Source: Undaria pinnatifida (taxonomy: Eukaryota > Sar > Phaeophyceae > Laminariales > Alariaceae). From it: a stretch of DNA of 64,000 nucleotides. Of this stretch, positions 11,552 through 20,339 are shown in pieces. The position numbers and the translations under genes are program-made. The stretch spans positions 124,001-188,000 of the forward strand of contig JABAKD010000106.1 of NCBI GenBank assembly GCA_012845835.1. Direction: 5' to 3'. Positions within the stretch are counted from its first letter, which is position 1, and each line of letters starts with the position of its first letter. Below the pieces are notes generated by a model. That model saw only the letters and a list, made by a program, of their open reading frames with translations. It had not been told where the DNA came from and ran no database searches.

Positions 11552-12451
11552 CTAGCCCACCCTGATGAGTCGCATATGCAGAAATATGGGAGATTCGGGA
11601 AACTCTGGTTCTACGAACTAGACCATGAGTCGAAGATGCGGCTCCTCAAACCCCACTCCCACACCTCTAATCGTCTGGCTATGGAGCCAGGAACATGCGA
11701 AGAAAAGCAGTAGAAAGAAAAGCAGACCCTACAGCACCAAAAAGAGCAGGGTGCTCGATTACCCGTACGTGGTTGTCAAACGAGAGGGAAATGGAGGGGG
11801 TGTTGATGGGGGCCTTCGAAGGTCTGTTGAAATTTCTCGACGAGCATTCCCAGCTCCCAGGAGAGGCGCCGCTGACAGTCCGGGGAACGTAGCGAGGTTG
11901 GAAAGTGTTCGCCAGGACGGAATCGGTGACCGCGTTGCGGTTGATGGTAGAATGCAGCGACGGCCACGGCCGTGCAGATCAGGTTCGTGGCGTCGAAGTG
12001 CGTTCCAAAAAGAGCAGGGTGCTCGATTACCCGTACGTGGTTGTCAAACGAGAGGGAAATGGGGGGGGTGTTGATGGGGGCCTTCGAAGGTCTGTTGAAA
12101 TTTCTTGACGAGCATTCCCAGCTCCCAGGAGAGGCGCCGCTGACAGTCCGGGGAACGTAGCGAGGTTGGGAAGTGTTCGCCAGGACGGAATCGGTGACCG
12201 CGTTGCGGTTGATGGTAGGATGCAGCGGTAGAGACCGCATGCAATTTGCGATTCACTCAGGAAGAATCGGGGGGGGCACCCAGTTAGCGGCGCAACGTAT
12301 TTCGGAGTTGCGAATCCAGCGCGCAGGAAGATGGAGGTCTAGAGCTATTATGACATATGTCAGGGAAGCAGGGGAAGGGGCTGAAGCGGCCTCTGCAGCC
12401 CTCTCGCAAACACAGTAATTTTAGAAGTACGATTATCTCAGGCCGCCTTAT

Positions 12452-12688
12452 GGTGTGAGAGGTAGATGGCCCCGCAAAAAAAGGGAGCGGGGCTACCAGA
12501 TTCCCGGTTGGCCTGATTCATAAATACTTTGGAGGGGTTTCATAAGAGGTAGATGGGGAGTTTGAGACGCCACCGTTACGAGGCCGGGGGCCGCTTGTGA
12601 CATACTTGTAGTTTATTGTTATTGTGCACAACAGAGAAGAGGTATGCACGTGACAAATTAATCCAGAATTCTTGAGCCATAGCAAAAT
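12452..12688 (+). repeat. Ngaro split direct repeat B1
   Basis: It begins TGTGAGAGGTAGAT, contains TTTGGAGGGGTTTCATAA and CTTGTGACATACTTGTAGT, and ends near CAGAATTCTTGAGCCATAGC. The partner B2 is at 12,989-13,219. Confidence 0.85.
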
Positions 12689-12915
12689 ACTAGCTTTACA
12701 TATTAAAGTGTTGTTTGTGGAGGCGTTGAATGGATTCTGGTTTTACAGACGATTTTTGGTCGGTCGTCTCGAGGCGAAAAAAATTGGACAGCAGCGACAG
12801 AAGAGCTGACGCGTTTGCCGGAGGCGGCCGCCTAGGGTACTGGAAAGCGAGAGCGCATAGCACCCTAATATTGAAATGAGTCGAGTAGAGTGCCCATTAG
12901 AATTGACCGACTTTC
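12689..12915 (+). repeat. Ngaro split direct repeat A2
   Basis: Copy of A1, lying directly after B1. It shares CTGGTTTTACAGACGA, GTCGTCTCGAGGCGAAAA and GTCGAGTAGAGTGCCCATTA with A1. A 73-bp spacer separates it from B2. Confidence 0.85.
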
Positions 12916-12988
12916 CCACCCGCCCGTCCTGTCGCTCAAGAGGGGGGGAATCGTGTTGGAACATGTCGGTGTAATCGTTGGAGAGGCT

Positions 12989-13219
12989 GTGAGAGGTAGA
13001 TAACGCCGCAGAAAAACGGAGCGGGGCTACCAGAATCCGCGTTGGTCTGATTTATAAAAAGTTTGGAGGGGTTTCATAACAGGTAGGTGGGGAGTTAGAG
13101 ACGCCCCCGTCATGCGGCCGGGGGGCGCTTGTGACATACTTGTAGTGTATTGTTATTTGCACAACAGGGAAATAGTCTACGCGTGACAATTAATCCGGAA
13201 TTCTTGAGATATAGCAAAC
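12989..13219 (+). repeat. Ngaro split direct repeat B2 (right end)
   Basis: Second copy of B1, with CTGATTTATAAAAAGTTTGG and GTGACATACTTGTAGTGTAT. It ends at ATAGCAAA, immediately followed by the LINE-tail-like repeat also found left of the element. Confidence 0.85.
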
Positions 13220-13320
13220 GAGGTATTCTTCCACTCCCGAGTTATTGGAGCCTGTCCTGCCACCTCGGACTGTATTGAATTGTGACAATGAGTAAAATGT
13301 GAGAACAACAACAGCACGCT
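13220..13320 (+). repeat. Degenerate LINE 3' end, right flank of the Ngaro element
   Basis: GAGGTATTCTTCCACTCCCG, GGAGCCTGTCC and a short GAGAACAACAACAGC tail match the sequence at 5,704-5,830. Similarity continues into the CATTGAAGTGCA repeat of the next feature. Confidence 0.6.
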
Positions 13321-13323
13321 GCT

Positions 13324-13615
13324 TCGTCACAAAACTCATTGAAGTGCAATAAGTGCACGTGTGTGCTTTGTCACGTCTCATTGAAGTTAATACAGTTCAC
13401 ATGTATGTGTGCTTGGTGACGTCTCATTGAAGTTAATAAAGTTCACATGTATGTGTGCTTGGTGACGTCTCATTGAAGTTAATAAAGTTCACATGTATGT
13501 GTGCTTGGTCACGTCTCATTGAAGTTAATAAAGTTCACATGTATGTGTGCTTGGTCACGTCTTATCGAAGTTAATACAGTTCACATGTATGTGTGCTTTG
13601 TGACGTCTCATTGAG
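13324..13615 (+). repeat. 46-bp minisatellite, about six units
   Basis: The unit begins GTGACGTCTCATTGAAGTTA and ends CATGTATGTGTGCTTG. Starts lie at 13,324 (diverged), 13,370, 13,416, 13,462, 13,508, 13,554 and a partial at 13,600. Spacing is exactly 46 bp. Each unit contains a CRE-like GTGACGTC or GTCACGTC. Two diverged units are present at 5,827-5,880. Confidence 0.95.
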
Positions 13616-15004
13616 TTCAACCTTTCCAGGGTGAGTTTTTTTCTTTCATGTCTTTCATTCCCTGTATTTGGTACAAAAAATCTGCGGCCCTAGACGTTTG
13701 CGATAGTGCTAGATCTTTACATTGTTCTTTTCTAAATCCAAGAACACCACTTCGGTCTATCACTTGACTCTTGATCGGTCAAGTTCATAAAAATATCTCC
13801 AGGGTAAGTGTATTTCGTTGACTGCCTCTATCCGTTCCCCCTTGCCGCCTCGGTAAGGCATGGTGCGAAGCATGCTTTAGCAGGCTTCTAGCGAGTGGGG
13901 GGGGTCTTTCTGGCGGGTGTGAGGCCGGACTCACCCTCAAGGAGTGATACCTTCTTGCTGCTGCGTGTGGCCGCGAGGCTTAGGCGTGGCGGTAGAGTTG
14001 GGTCGTGCGTGGTGCGTTAGGCATGGTCACCTACGATTCGCATCTTTTCAGGCAGCCGCAGCGGAGCAGCAATGCTTAATCGAGATTCTCGTGCGCGGAG
14101 GCAGGCGCCACCACGAGCCACACTACGGCGCAGTCTTGGCTTGCGTGGAAGGAACGGCGCCGGCAGAAAGCTCGATTCGAGGACGAAGGAGGAGGGCGAC
14201 TGGACGTCGACGGGCAGGTAAGAGATGGCTTGAACTCTCCGTGAACGAGATTTTTTTTTTTCAGATCAGCACCGCAAGCTGCGTGGAGAATTTTGTATTT
14301 TTGGGACGGGGGAGAAGGGGAACCGATTGGAATTGAGTGTCAACGAGAGCAAATGCGAAAGAGCGGGCCGAGTGAGCTAAGGCGATGAGGCGGCCATGGA
14401 GAACCACAGCAGGAGGATGGCACACGGAGACCCACGACCCGCACGCACACCATCACCACGAGGGCAGCGATCGTCTTTATGTTCAGTTTTGTTTTACGAG
14501 CGAGCAGTAAAACATGTTACTTACGTCACTGATTTTTGTAGAGTTGGTAGAAGGGTTCTATACCCTTCACGGGGAACGATCCCCCGCAATTTTCAATTGT
14601 CAGGCACGAGCGTCGTAGCTGCGCTGCAACCTGTCACATAACTCGGGAGGGCGGGGTGATCATTTATACCGGTATTTGTATTGTGGGTTTCGGTTCGATT
14701 GCTCTTGTTTCACTGCATGCCCGCGGGTCGTTACTCTGACAGCACTCCAGACAGCAGGCGCGTTCGTCTGTGCTTACGATTACCGTGCGGTTCGTACGGT
14801 GCAGGCAGCCCAACCGCTGTAGTTCGTAGCAGCGAGTTGGTTAGTTGTGGGAACGGGGGCACTCTATTCTGTAGTTGAGTGGATACCCGCGGCCTTGTGA
14901 GTTCAGTTTGCACATTGGACCTTTTCACTTGTGCGCCCTTCTTCGTATCGTGCGTTTTTAGGCGGGAAAGCATAGTATTTCCGGACGAAGTTTGATTTCT
15001 CTTG
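13616..15004. other. Unassigned region with one possible short exon
   Basis: A 130-codon ORF (13,944-14,336, plus) has no recognised domain. Inside it, a pyrimidine-rich acceptor-like CATCTTTTCAG ends at 14,051 and a donor-like CAGGTAAGA begins its intron at 14,218. A second acceptor, TTTTTTTTTTTCAG, ends at 14,264. These could bound a 166-nt exon rich in Ala and Arg codons, but no family supports it. The rest holds no recognised feature. Confidence 0.25.
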
Positions 15005-15100
15005 GTTTTTCGGGTCTTCCTAGGGCTCCAGCTCCTTTGTGTGACCGACTCTAGATTTTGATTAGAGTTAATGTGAGAACAACAACAACAACAACAATTT
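15005..15100 (+). repeat. LINE 3' tail fragment with (CAA)n
   Basis: GAGTTAATGTGAGAACAACA followed by CAA units matches the 3' terminus of the LINE family. It ends directly upstream of the 5'-truncated LINE copy below, suggesting two insertions head to tail. Confidence 0.6.
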
Positions 15101-15109
15101 GGTACGACA

Positions 15110-17270
15110 AATATGCGGCAACAGACTTTCGCGATAAGGTAATATGGCGCAGAAAAAGAACACCCCATTGTACATGTGCTTTATCGACCTCACCAAAGCA
15201 TACGACTCCGTCGACCGAAGCCTTTTGTGGGATGTCCTTGCTTGTTGCGTGCCACCGAGAATGCTCGCCGTCATCCGCCAATTCCACAACGGCATGCAAG
15301 CATGCGTGCGGCTGGATGATGGAGAGTGCTCGGATAAGTTCGACGTAGGGCAAGGTCTCAGGCAAGGATGCGTGCTCGCGCCACTGCTGTTCAACATGTT
15401 TTTCACGGCGGTACTGCGTGTGCCCGAGAAACGCTTCCTCGCTGACGTAGCCATCACGGACAACATGGCGCAGCTCAAGCGAAAGAAGGAAGGCGATTAG
15501 AAGGGGACTTCACGCACAGGCAAAGTCGACGGGCGGAGGGGGAAGGAGGGGGATGAGGTGCAGATATTGTGGGGTATGCTATACGCGGACGATGCGGGCA
15601 TTGTATCGCGATCATCAGAAGGGCTGCAGAGGATAATGACGATGATCGTGACTGCGTCCTCGTCGTTCGGGCTTACGGTGTCTAAGGCAAAAACAGAGAT
15701 AATGTGCCTGGAAACCAAAGGCGGGGGGAAGGTGTCTTTCACAATCAATGCAGCCGGCCAGATATTCAAACAAACAATCCAGTTTGTGTACTTGGGGCTA
15801 TTACCGCAAACAGAGACCTTAGCATTGTGTATCGAGGTGTCTTCAGAGGGCCTGGGCGTGCTTCCAGCGGTACAAGATGGAAATCTATGATCGCCCGGTT
15901 GTGTGCTTACGGTTGAAGGTGCGGTTGCTGAAAGCTGAGGTGGTCAAGACACTGCGTTACGGTTGCATGACGTGGAGCCAGAACAAGCCTGACTATGACA
16001 GGCTACGGCAGGTTCACCACTCCATGCTCTTCCGATGCCTTGGATGCCGGAGACGGAAGCGCGATGACCACACCCTATCGTACGCTGACGCGCTTGCCAA
16101 GACAGATTCCGAGAGCATAGAGGGGATAGTGCGCAAACGGAGGTTATTGTTTGCGGGATTCGCAGCACGTAAGGAGGAGGAGCGTCTTCCACAGAGGGTG
16201 ATGTTTGGAGAGTTTGTTGGGGGTAAGGGCAACTCAGGGGGGCAAGATAAAGACTGGATGGCTCATCTGAAGGAGGATATGTCGGTCTTCGGAACGAAAT
16301 TCGAGAGGTGGCGAAAGGCTGCTCAGCCGGCTGGCATATAATTTCGACGAGTAGAGAAGAGAGCTGAGTTTGTTCATGCGGAATTGGCATAAAACGGAGA
16401 GACGCAAAGCTACGGAGCGGCGCGCAAGAGCTGCCGCAGCGCCATCCACCGGTGGCATCTCTAAGCGGCCGGGGGGGGGGGGGAAGGCGGGGAGGGGGGG
16501 GGGGGGCGAGGGGGGACGTCATGCCCAAGAGACTGAAGTCTGGGTTTGGCCATCATCGTTTTGAAAGTTGTGGGCCTTCCAATGGCCGTGACAAGATAGC
16601 GCAAGACTGCCCTAACTTCTTCGCCATGTTGAGTTTTCTCTCCAGCGCCATTTGATGATGCACTTGATACCCTCTATGAGCCCAATGCCGTATTTAGTCA
16701 GTTTCTAGGGTCTGCTAGTATGACATTCTTTTTGCTCGTTACCCTTCCTTGTTTCCTCTTCTTGTCTTGTCCTTTCTCGCTTTCTTTGTTTGTTCTCTTC
16801 TTTCCTTTCCTTTCTTGTTTTCTTTTTTCGTTTTCTTTTTTCGCTTTCTTTCCTTTCCTTTCTCTTCTTATTTGTTCTTTGTTTTTTTTCCGATTGACTT
16901 GCGTCTGTCGTGCGTATGCGTAGTGATAGATACTACGTGTAATATATACGTGGTAGTCTTCCTTGGGTGGCAAGCGGTATAGTCGGTTTTTTAGTCGGGA
17001 GTAGTGAGGCGTATGCAGTATGGACCTGGTGCATCGTAGGCCAACTCTCGATTCCACTGTTGTTGTATGTTTCTGGTGGAGGCATGAATTGCGTCAGCTG
17101 TGATATATGCGTGTACCACCTTTGGGTTCTTTGTGTTTTTCGTCAGGGTATTCCTCAGCGCCAGAGTGACTGGAGCCTGTCCTGTGACCACGGACTTGAT
17201 CATGCGAGTTAATGTGCGAACAACAACAACAACAACAACAGCAACAACAACAACAACAACAACAACAACG
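15110..17270 (+). mobile_element. 5'-truncated LINE with RT, 3' UTR and (CAA)n tail
   Basis: It contains the second half of a non-LTR reverse transcriptase (15,130-16,560), a 3' UTR with a long pyrimidine tract (16,735-16,895), a conserved 3' terminus CTGGAGCCTGTCCTGTGACC and the tail (CAA)n at 17,219-17,269. The 5' half, including any endonuclease domain, is absent, as is usual after incomplete target-primed reverse transcription. Other 3'-end copies of the same family lie at 22,661-23,087 (minus) and 38,495-39,193 (plus). Confidence 0.85.
15144..16564 (+). pseudogene. LINE reverse transcriptase ORF2 fragment, frameshifted
   Basis: The first segment (15,144-15,500) carries RT motif [18 protein letters not shown] (residues 13-29), and the next motif, [16 protein letters not shown]. 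The second (15,558-15,890) carries the catalytic LYADDAGIVS at residues 8-17. Frames then change near 15,795 and 15,880. The third (15,877-16,341) is the conserved C-terminal part, with LKAEVVKTLRYGCMTWS and RQVHHSMLFRCLG. A final piece (16,370-16,564) continues with FMRNWHKTERRKATERRA and a Gly-rich end over a G-run. Such ORF2 proteins perform target-primed reverse transcription. At least three frame breaks and one stop make this copy dead. Confidence 0.88.
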
Positions 17271-17289
17271 TGTTCAATATTCTCTTCGA

Positions 17290-18165
17290 TTATTGTCGGG
17301 GTTTCCCTCCTTGGGGTGTCTAGACACTAAGTATAAACTGTTAATTGGAATAGTCGTCGCCGCGTTTGGTTCCTTCAACAAAATAATTCTGCGTCGATTA
17401 GAATGAGGTTGGTGTTACATGTACGTACGGATTTTCTTGCATTGATGGTTGGGGGTGTTTCCTTCCTTGGGGTGACTAGACAATGCGTCTTAAGCTCAAA
17501 CATCGAACGGTCTGCCCCAGCTTTTCCTTTTTTTGGGTATCTTTGACACGGTATGTAAGCTCCTCAATTGGACGTCCGTTCCGCGTTTTTCTTGCTTCAT
17601 CCGTGAATTGCCGTAGGTTCTGCTTTGGTTGGCATGATGTTTGCGTGTTTTTTTGAGTGATTGTCGCGTGCTTCTCTTCCTTCGAGTATCCAAAATCTGA
17701 GTGTAACGTGTACAATATTCAAAATCGAACAGCCGTTTCCGCGTTTGATTCCCTTCACAAGAATATGCCCAGAGATTTTCTTCGATTGGAATTAGGTTGG
17801 TGTTCCATGTTGTTTGCGAATCGAACAGTCGTTCCCGCGCTTGAATGTCGAGATATCGGCTTCGGTTGGAATAACGGTGGTGTTACATGTTTCGAATTTT
17901 CTTAGATTAATTGTTGGGGGTGTTTTCTTCCTTGGGGCTTCTTAGCCGTATGGGGCTGGTGTAACGTTTTGTAGAATTGGTTGTCGGGGGCTTCCCTTCC
18001 TTTGGGTGTCCGACATCTAAGTTTACTGAGTATAAGGTCTTACATCTAACAGTCGTTTCCGCGTTTGGATTCCTTCACAAGAGTTTGTCCAGAGTTCTGC
18101 TCGGTTGGTGTAACATTGAGTGTAAGCTCTTAAATCAAATAACATTTCCCGTTTTTTACTCAGCA
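17290..18165 (+). repeat. Degenerate tandem repeat, roughly 140-200 bp period
   Basis: The phrases TTGTCGGGG(G)(T)TTCCCTTCCTT(T/G)GG, AACAGTCGTTTCCGCGTTTG, TTCCTTCACAAGAATTTG-type sequence and GGTTGGTGTTACATGT recur in the same order at least four times (starts near 17,292, 17,432, 17,655 and 17,975). Divergence between units is high. Confidence 0.65.
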
Positions 18166-18580
18166 GCGTGATTTCTGCTTCTGGCGGCTTGCCGTCGGTT
18201 TATCACGTTTATTATACCTTTTGTTTTGTGTACGGGTCTTTTTCTTCGTTGGGGCAGTTATTCCTACACTCTGTGTAATATATGCTCGAGGAACGAATGT
18301 TCGTTATTGGGGTTATTCTCAGTTCTGGGGCAAGGGCGCCTTGATACTCATCCGGGGATAATAATAATATATAACGATGTCCATCAGCCAGCCCCCCGGT
18401 CACCAGGCATCGATACAGCTCATCATTCATCGTTCCGACTACTACTCTTTGCCGTCGGGGATTTGCCCAACATTTGGCACGGGCCCTGGGCATCAAAAAC
18501 TGTCGGTTACTGTCGTATGTCACCTGCGGGCATTAGCTTCGTCGGCGTCCCTCACTAGGCCGCCGGCGGAGCCCCCTTGA
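18166..18580. other. Unrecognised sequence
   Basis: A 110-codon plus-strand ORF (18,226-18,558) overlaps a 103-codon minus-strand ORF; neither has recognisable motifs. Confidence 0.35.
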
Positions 18581-18581
18581 A

Positions 18582-18668
18582 TTTTTACAAATATCCCCAG
18601 GAACGTCAGCTGTGAGTTCGACGAATTTAGGGTCGATACTCATCTTTGCAAGCTGCGTTGTTGGTACT
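18582..18668 (+). repeat. FB2 terminus fragment
   Basis: CAGCTGTGAGTTCGACGAAT then ACTCATCTTTGCAAGCTGCG defines a second terminal family related to FB1. Oppositely oriented copies are at 19,226-19,388, 20,163-20,339 and 25,082-25,264. Confidence 0.6.
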
Positions 18669-18682
18669 AGTACATTTATTGG

Positions 18683-19052
18683 TGTTGAGGTATTAGTGGG
18701 GTATTAGTCCGTTTGACCACTTGCAAAAGGTTAACCAAAGCTTACCCAAACTAAGCCTCATAACACTCTCCCCCCCTGAAACGGCGGGATACCAGGTCGG
18801 CCGGATATACGGGCGGACCTGTCAATTATCCAAGCCGTTTCATTCCCTGGGGATACCAGGAAGAGTATTTTTCAAGTTCGACATGGGAAAATCTGAAAAG
18901 TTTATTATTGTGGATGGTGGGCATCGAACCCACGACCCAAAAAACCCATGGTCTTTCGACGACGCCATTTGTTAAGGACTTTGTGGGGTATTAGTCCGTT
19001 TGACCACTTGCAAAAGGTTAACCAAAGCTTACCCAAACTAAGCCTCATAACA
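18683..19052 (-). mobile_element. Complete 370-bp TRIM-type LTR element (83-bp LTRs)
   Basis: Two direct repeats (18,683-18,765 and 18,970-19,052) start TG and end CA; their inner 70 bp are identical. A 4-bp TTGG lies on both sides (18,679-18,682 and 19,053-19,056). On the minus strand the interior begins 2 nt after the LTR with TGGCGTCGTCGAAAGACC, a candidate primer-binding site, and ends with the purine tract AGGGGGGGAGAG touching the 3' LTR. It has no coding capacity, so it must be mobilised by another element. LTR direct repeats, a primer-binding site, a polypurine tract and a target duplication are the defining features of LTR retrotransposons; the length places it among TRIM/SMART elements. 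Confidence 0.88.
18897..18960 (-). other. tRNA T-arm-like sequence inside the TRIM
   Basis: GTGGGTTCGATGCCCACCA on the minus strand is a perfect 5-bp T-arm stem with a GTTCGAT-type B box. A convincing anticodon arm is not visible, so this is a tRNA-like fragment carried by the element, not a tRNA gene. Confidence 0.45.
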
Positions 19053-19225
19053 TTGGGCAGTGGTTTGACGAAAACAAAGAGGCATTGATAGCTGTAATTA
19101 CAGGAAAAAAAAAAATCATCTGCATGTGTGTGGTTCACGTACTAAATAAAACAAAGTTGGAGACTCCGGGAAGAGTAGACCGCCGAAAATACATGATATC
19201 GTTAGATTTGCGAAATATGTACCAA

Positions 19226-19388
19226 ACCGTCAGACTTTAAAACCAACAGAAATTCGTCGAACTCACGGCTGACGTCCGTGAAAATATTTTTATAAAATAA
19301 TAACGCAGCTTGCGAATATGAATATTGACCTGAAATTCGTCGAACTCACGGCTGACATCCTTGAAATATTTTGTATAAAATATGTATA
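19226..19388 (-). repeat. Two FB2 terminus fragments in tandem
   Basis: AAATTCGTCGAACTCACGGC occurs at about 19,250 and again at about 19,331, each followed by a CTTGAAATATTTT-like AT-rich end. They are oriented opposite to the fragment at 18,582. Confidence 0.65.
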
Positions 19389-19411
19389 GTCTGTTATAGT
19401 CTACCCGTATA

Positions 19412-20161
19412 CAGTCGTCCCCGCGTTAAAGACACTCTTCTTAAGGAAACTCCTCGCTATAAAGACAATTTTTTTCCCAGAACATATGACATGGTGCCCC
19501 GCAGATGTACAATAATAAGGGGGGGGTACCTTTTCCACTTTGCGGCCCCCCCAAATTTTTTTTTTGCTGGGGCAGCACACTGCTGTATAACATCGACAGC
19601 GGTCTGCTGCAGCCCGCACTACCGCGTGTGGGTATGGGGAGATTAACCCTAACCCTAACCTAGGTAACTTGCGTGTATCGTATCAAAGCTAGTTCCAACG
19701 AACTGATGTGTCTCAGGTGTGTTCGCGATATCTCGGGCATGATGTTCACCATGAGGATAACGCGTTGACAATAAGAAAAGCCTGCATCAACACCAGCGCA
19801 CTGCCGTACACATTACAGCAAGAGCCTGCATCAACAACAGCGCACTGCCGTACACATTACAATAGGTCGTGCTGCACTCCTTCCCGCGTTTCGGTGGTAG
19901 AGGGAAATTCAAAATGTGTAAAGTATTGGAGTGTACTACAGCAGTAGTGTTGCGGCCTTTCAAATCACGTGCTGTAGTTTCTAAGCAACACAGTTTCGTG
20001 GTCGCCTTCCTGCTTCAAATGCTCGTATTTTGACATATGTTACACCTCCATTGGCCCCGGGGACGGTGAGTTAGTGGCCCCGGAATCCTAAAGACACTTC
20101 CCCGGGTTAAAGGCACTCCCCAAAAAAAAAACGCGGTGTGTCTTTAAAGCGGGGTCGACTG
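19412..20161. mobile_element. pogo-like non-autonomous DNA element (MITE), TA target duplication
   Basis: The left end CAGTCGTCCCCGCGTTAAAG and the right end CTTTAAAGCGGGGTCGACTG are inverted repeats flanked by TA on both sides. A second inner motif also recurs at both ends (TATAAAGACA left; TAAAGACACTTCCCCGGGTT right). CAGT...ACTG ends with a TA duplication are typical of pogo/Tigger elements of the Tc1-mariner superfamily. The 750-bp interior has no transposase. It contains CCCTAA repeats (19,644-19,662) and a 43-bp tandem duplication (19,781-19,866). Confidence 0.82.
19781..19866 (+). repeat. 43-bp tandem duplication inside the MITE
   Basis: GCCTGCATCAACACCAGCGC...CCGTACACATTACA is followed directly by a second copy with one internal change, AACAACAGCGCACTGCCG. 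Confidence 0.85.
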
Positions 20162-20162
20162 T

Positions 20163-20339
20163 AATATATTTGTTTGTTTTTTGTTTTTTTACCAGAACAA
20201 AATGACCCCTCCCAGTATGAAAAAACTCACCCACATGGTATATTACAAGTACCAACAACGCAGCTTGCAAAGATGAGTATTGACCCGAAATTCGTCAATT
20301 TCACGGCTGACGTCCTCGAAATATTCTCTATAAAATACA
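20163..20339 (-). repeat. FB2 element, about 175 bp
   Basis: It shares with 25,082-25,264 CCAGAACAAAATGACCCCTC, GAAAAAACTCACCCACAT, TACAAGTACCAACAACGCAG and the terminal ATTCGTC-ACGGCTGACGTCC block. This is the longest copy type of the family in the window. Confidence 0.7.

Larger units (their letters stand above)
10297..12006 (+). repeat. Tandem array: 721-bp chimeric unit x2 plus a 268-bp partial
   Basis: The landmark AAAAAGAGCAGGGTGCTCGA starts at 10,297, 11,018, 11,739 and 12,007, giving spacings of 721, 721 and 268. Each 721-bp unit joins a 265-bp recombinase segment to a 269-bp LTR and 187 bp of that LTR element's interior. The two full units are almost identical. The third is cut short and is followed by 48 bp (11,959-12,006) that duplicate 10,249-10,296. 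Two ORFs (10,904-11,242 and 11,625-12,074) are fusions across the junction and have no evident function. Confidence 0.92.
9690..12418 (+). pseudogene. Ngaro/DIRS tyrosine recombinase, broken and interrupted
   Basis: The core-binding region is visible at 9,726-10,002, including GFMASRCIVRNNRQSTVSGY and AVLNFFHKMFAGWELP. The catalytic domain starts in the 47-codon segment at 10,073-10,213, with the first catalytic Arg in SCRASELWAYADG (Arg21). It reads through a TAG into 10,214-10,450. The final box is intact only at the far right, in 12,173-12,418: H28-x2-R31 in HSGRIGG and the nucleophile in MTYVREAGEG (Tyr62). Between these lie four copies of the middle segment and two copies of an inserted LTR fragment. 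R, HxxR and Y are the defining residues of tyrosine recombinases; the RT context makes this a retrotransposon recombinase, not a prophage integrase. Confidence 0.82.
5941..13219 (+). mobile_element. Decayed Ngaro/DIRS-type retrotransposon (tyrosine recombinase)
   Basis: The order is A1 (5,941-6,176), gag-like ORF, reverse transcriptase, RNase H, tyrosine recombinase, B1 (12,452-12,688), A2 (12,689-12,915), B2 (12,989-13,219). This split-direct-repeat layout, A1-ORFs-B1-A2-B2, is the known signature of Ngaro-type elements in the DIRS order, which integrate with a tyrosine recombinase instead of a DDE integrase and make no target duplication. All ORFs carry frameshifts or stops, so this copy is inactive. 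The recombinase part contains a nested, amplified LTR insertion. The orientation is plus. Confidence 0.85.

Noticed and set aside
10904..12074. Fusion ORFs joining LTR269 and recombinase sequence
   Set aside because: Chance read-through across the tandem junction; the recombinase part is in a non-native frame.
9690..12418. Prophage-type integrase
   Set aside because: The recombinase is linked to RT and RNase H and bracketed by Ngaro split repeats.
13324..13615. CRISPR-like regular repeats
   Set aside because: Head-to-tail 46-bp units without unique spacers, in a eukaryotic repeat context.
16698..17057. 119-codon Lys/Arg-rich minus-strand ORF
   Set aside because: Same reason: antisense of the LINE 3' UTR.
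18897..18960. tRNA-Ser or tRNA-Leu gene (minus strand)
   Set aside because: A good T-arm, but no matching acceptor 5' strand or anticodon arm; it lies inside the TRIM interior.
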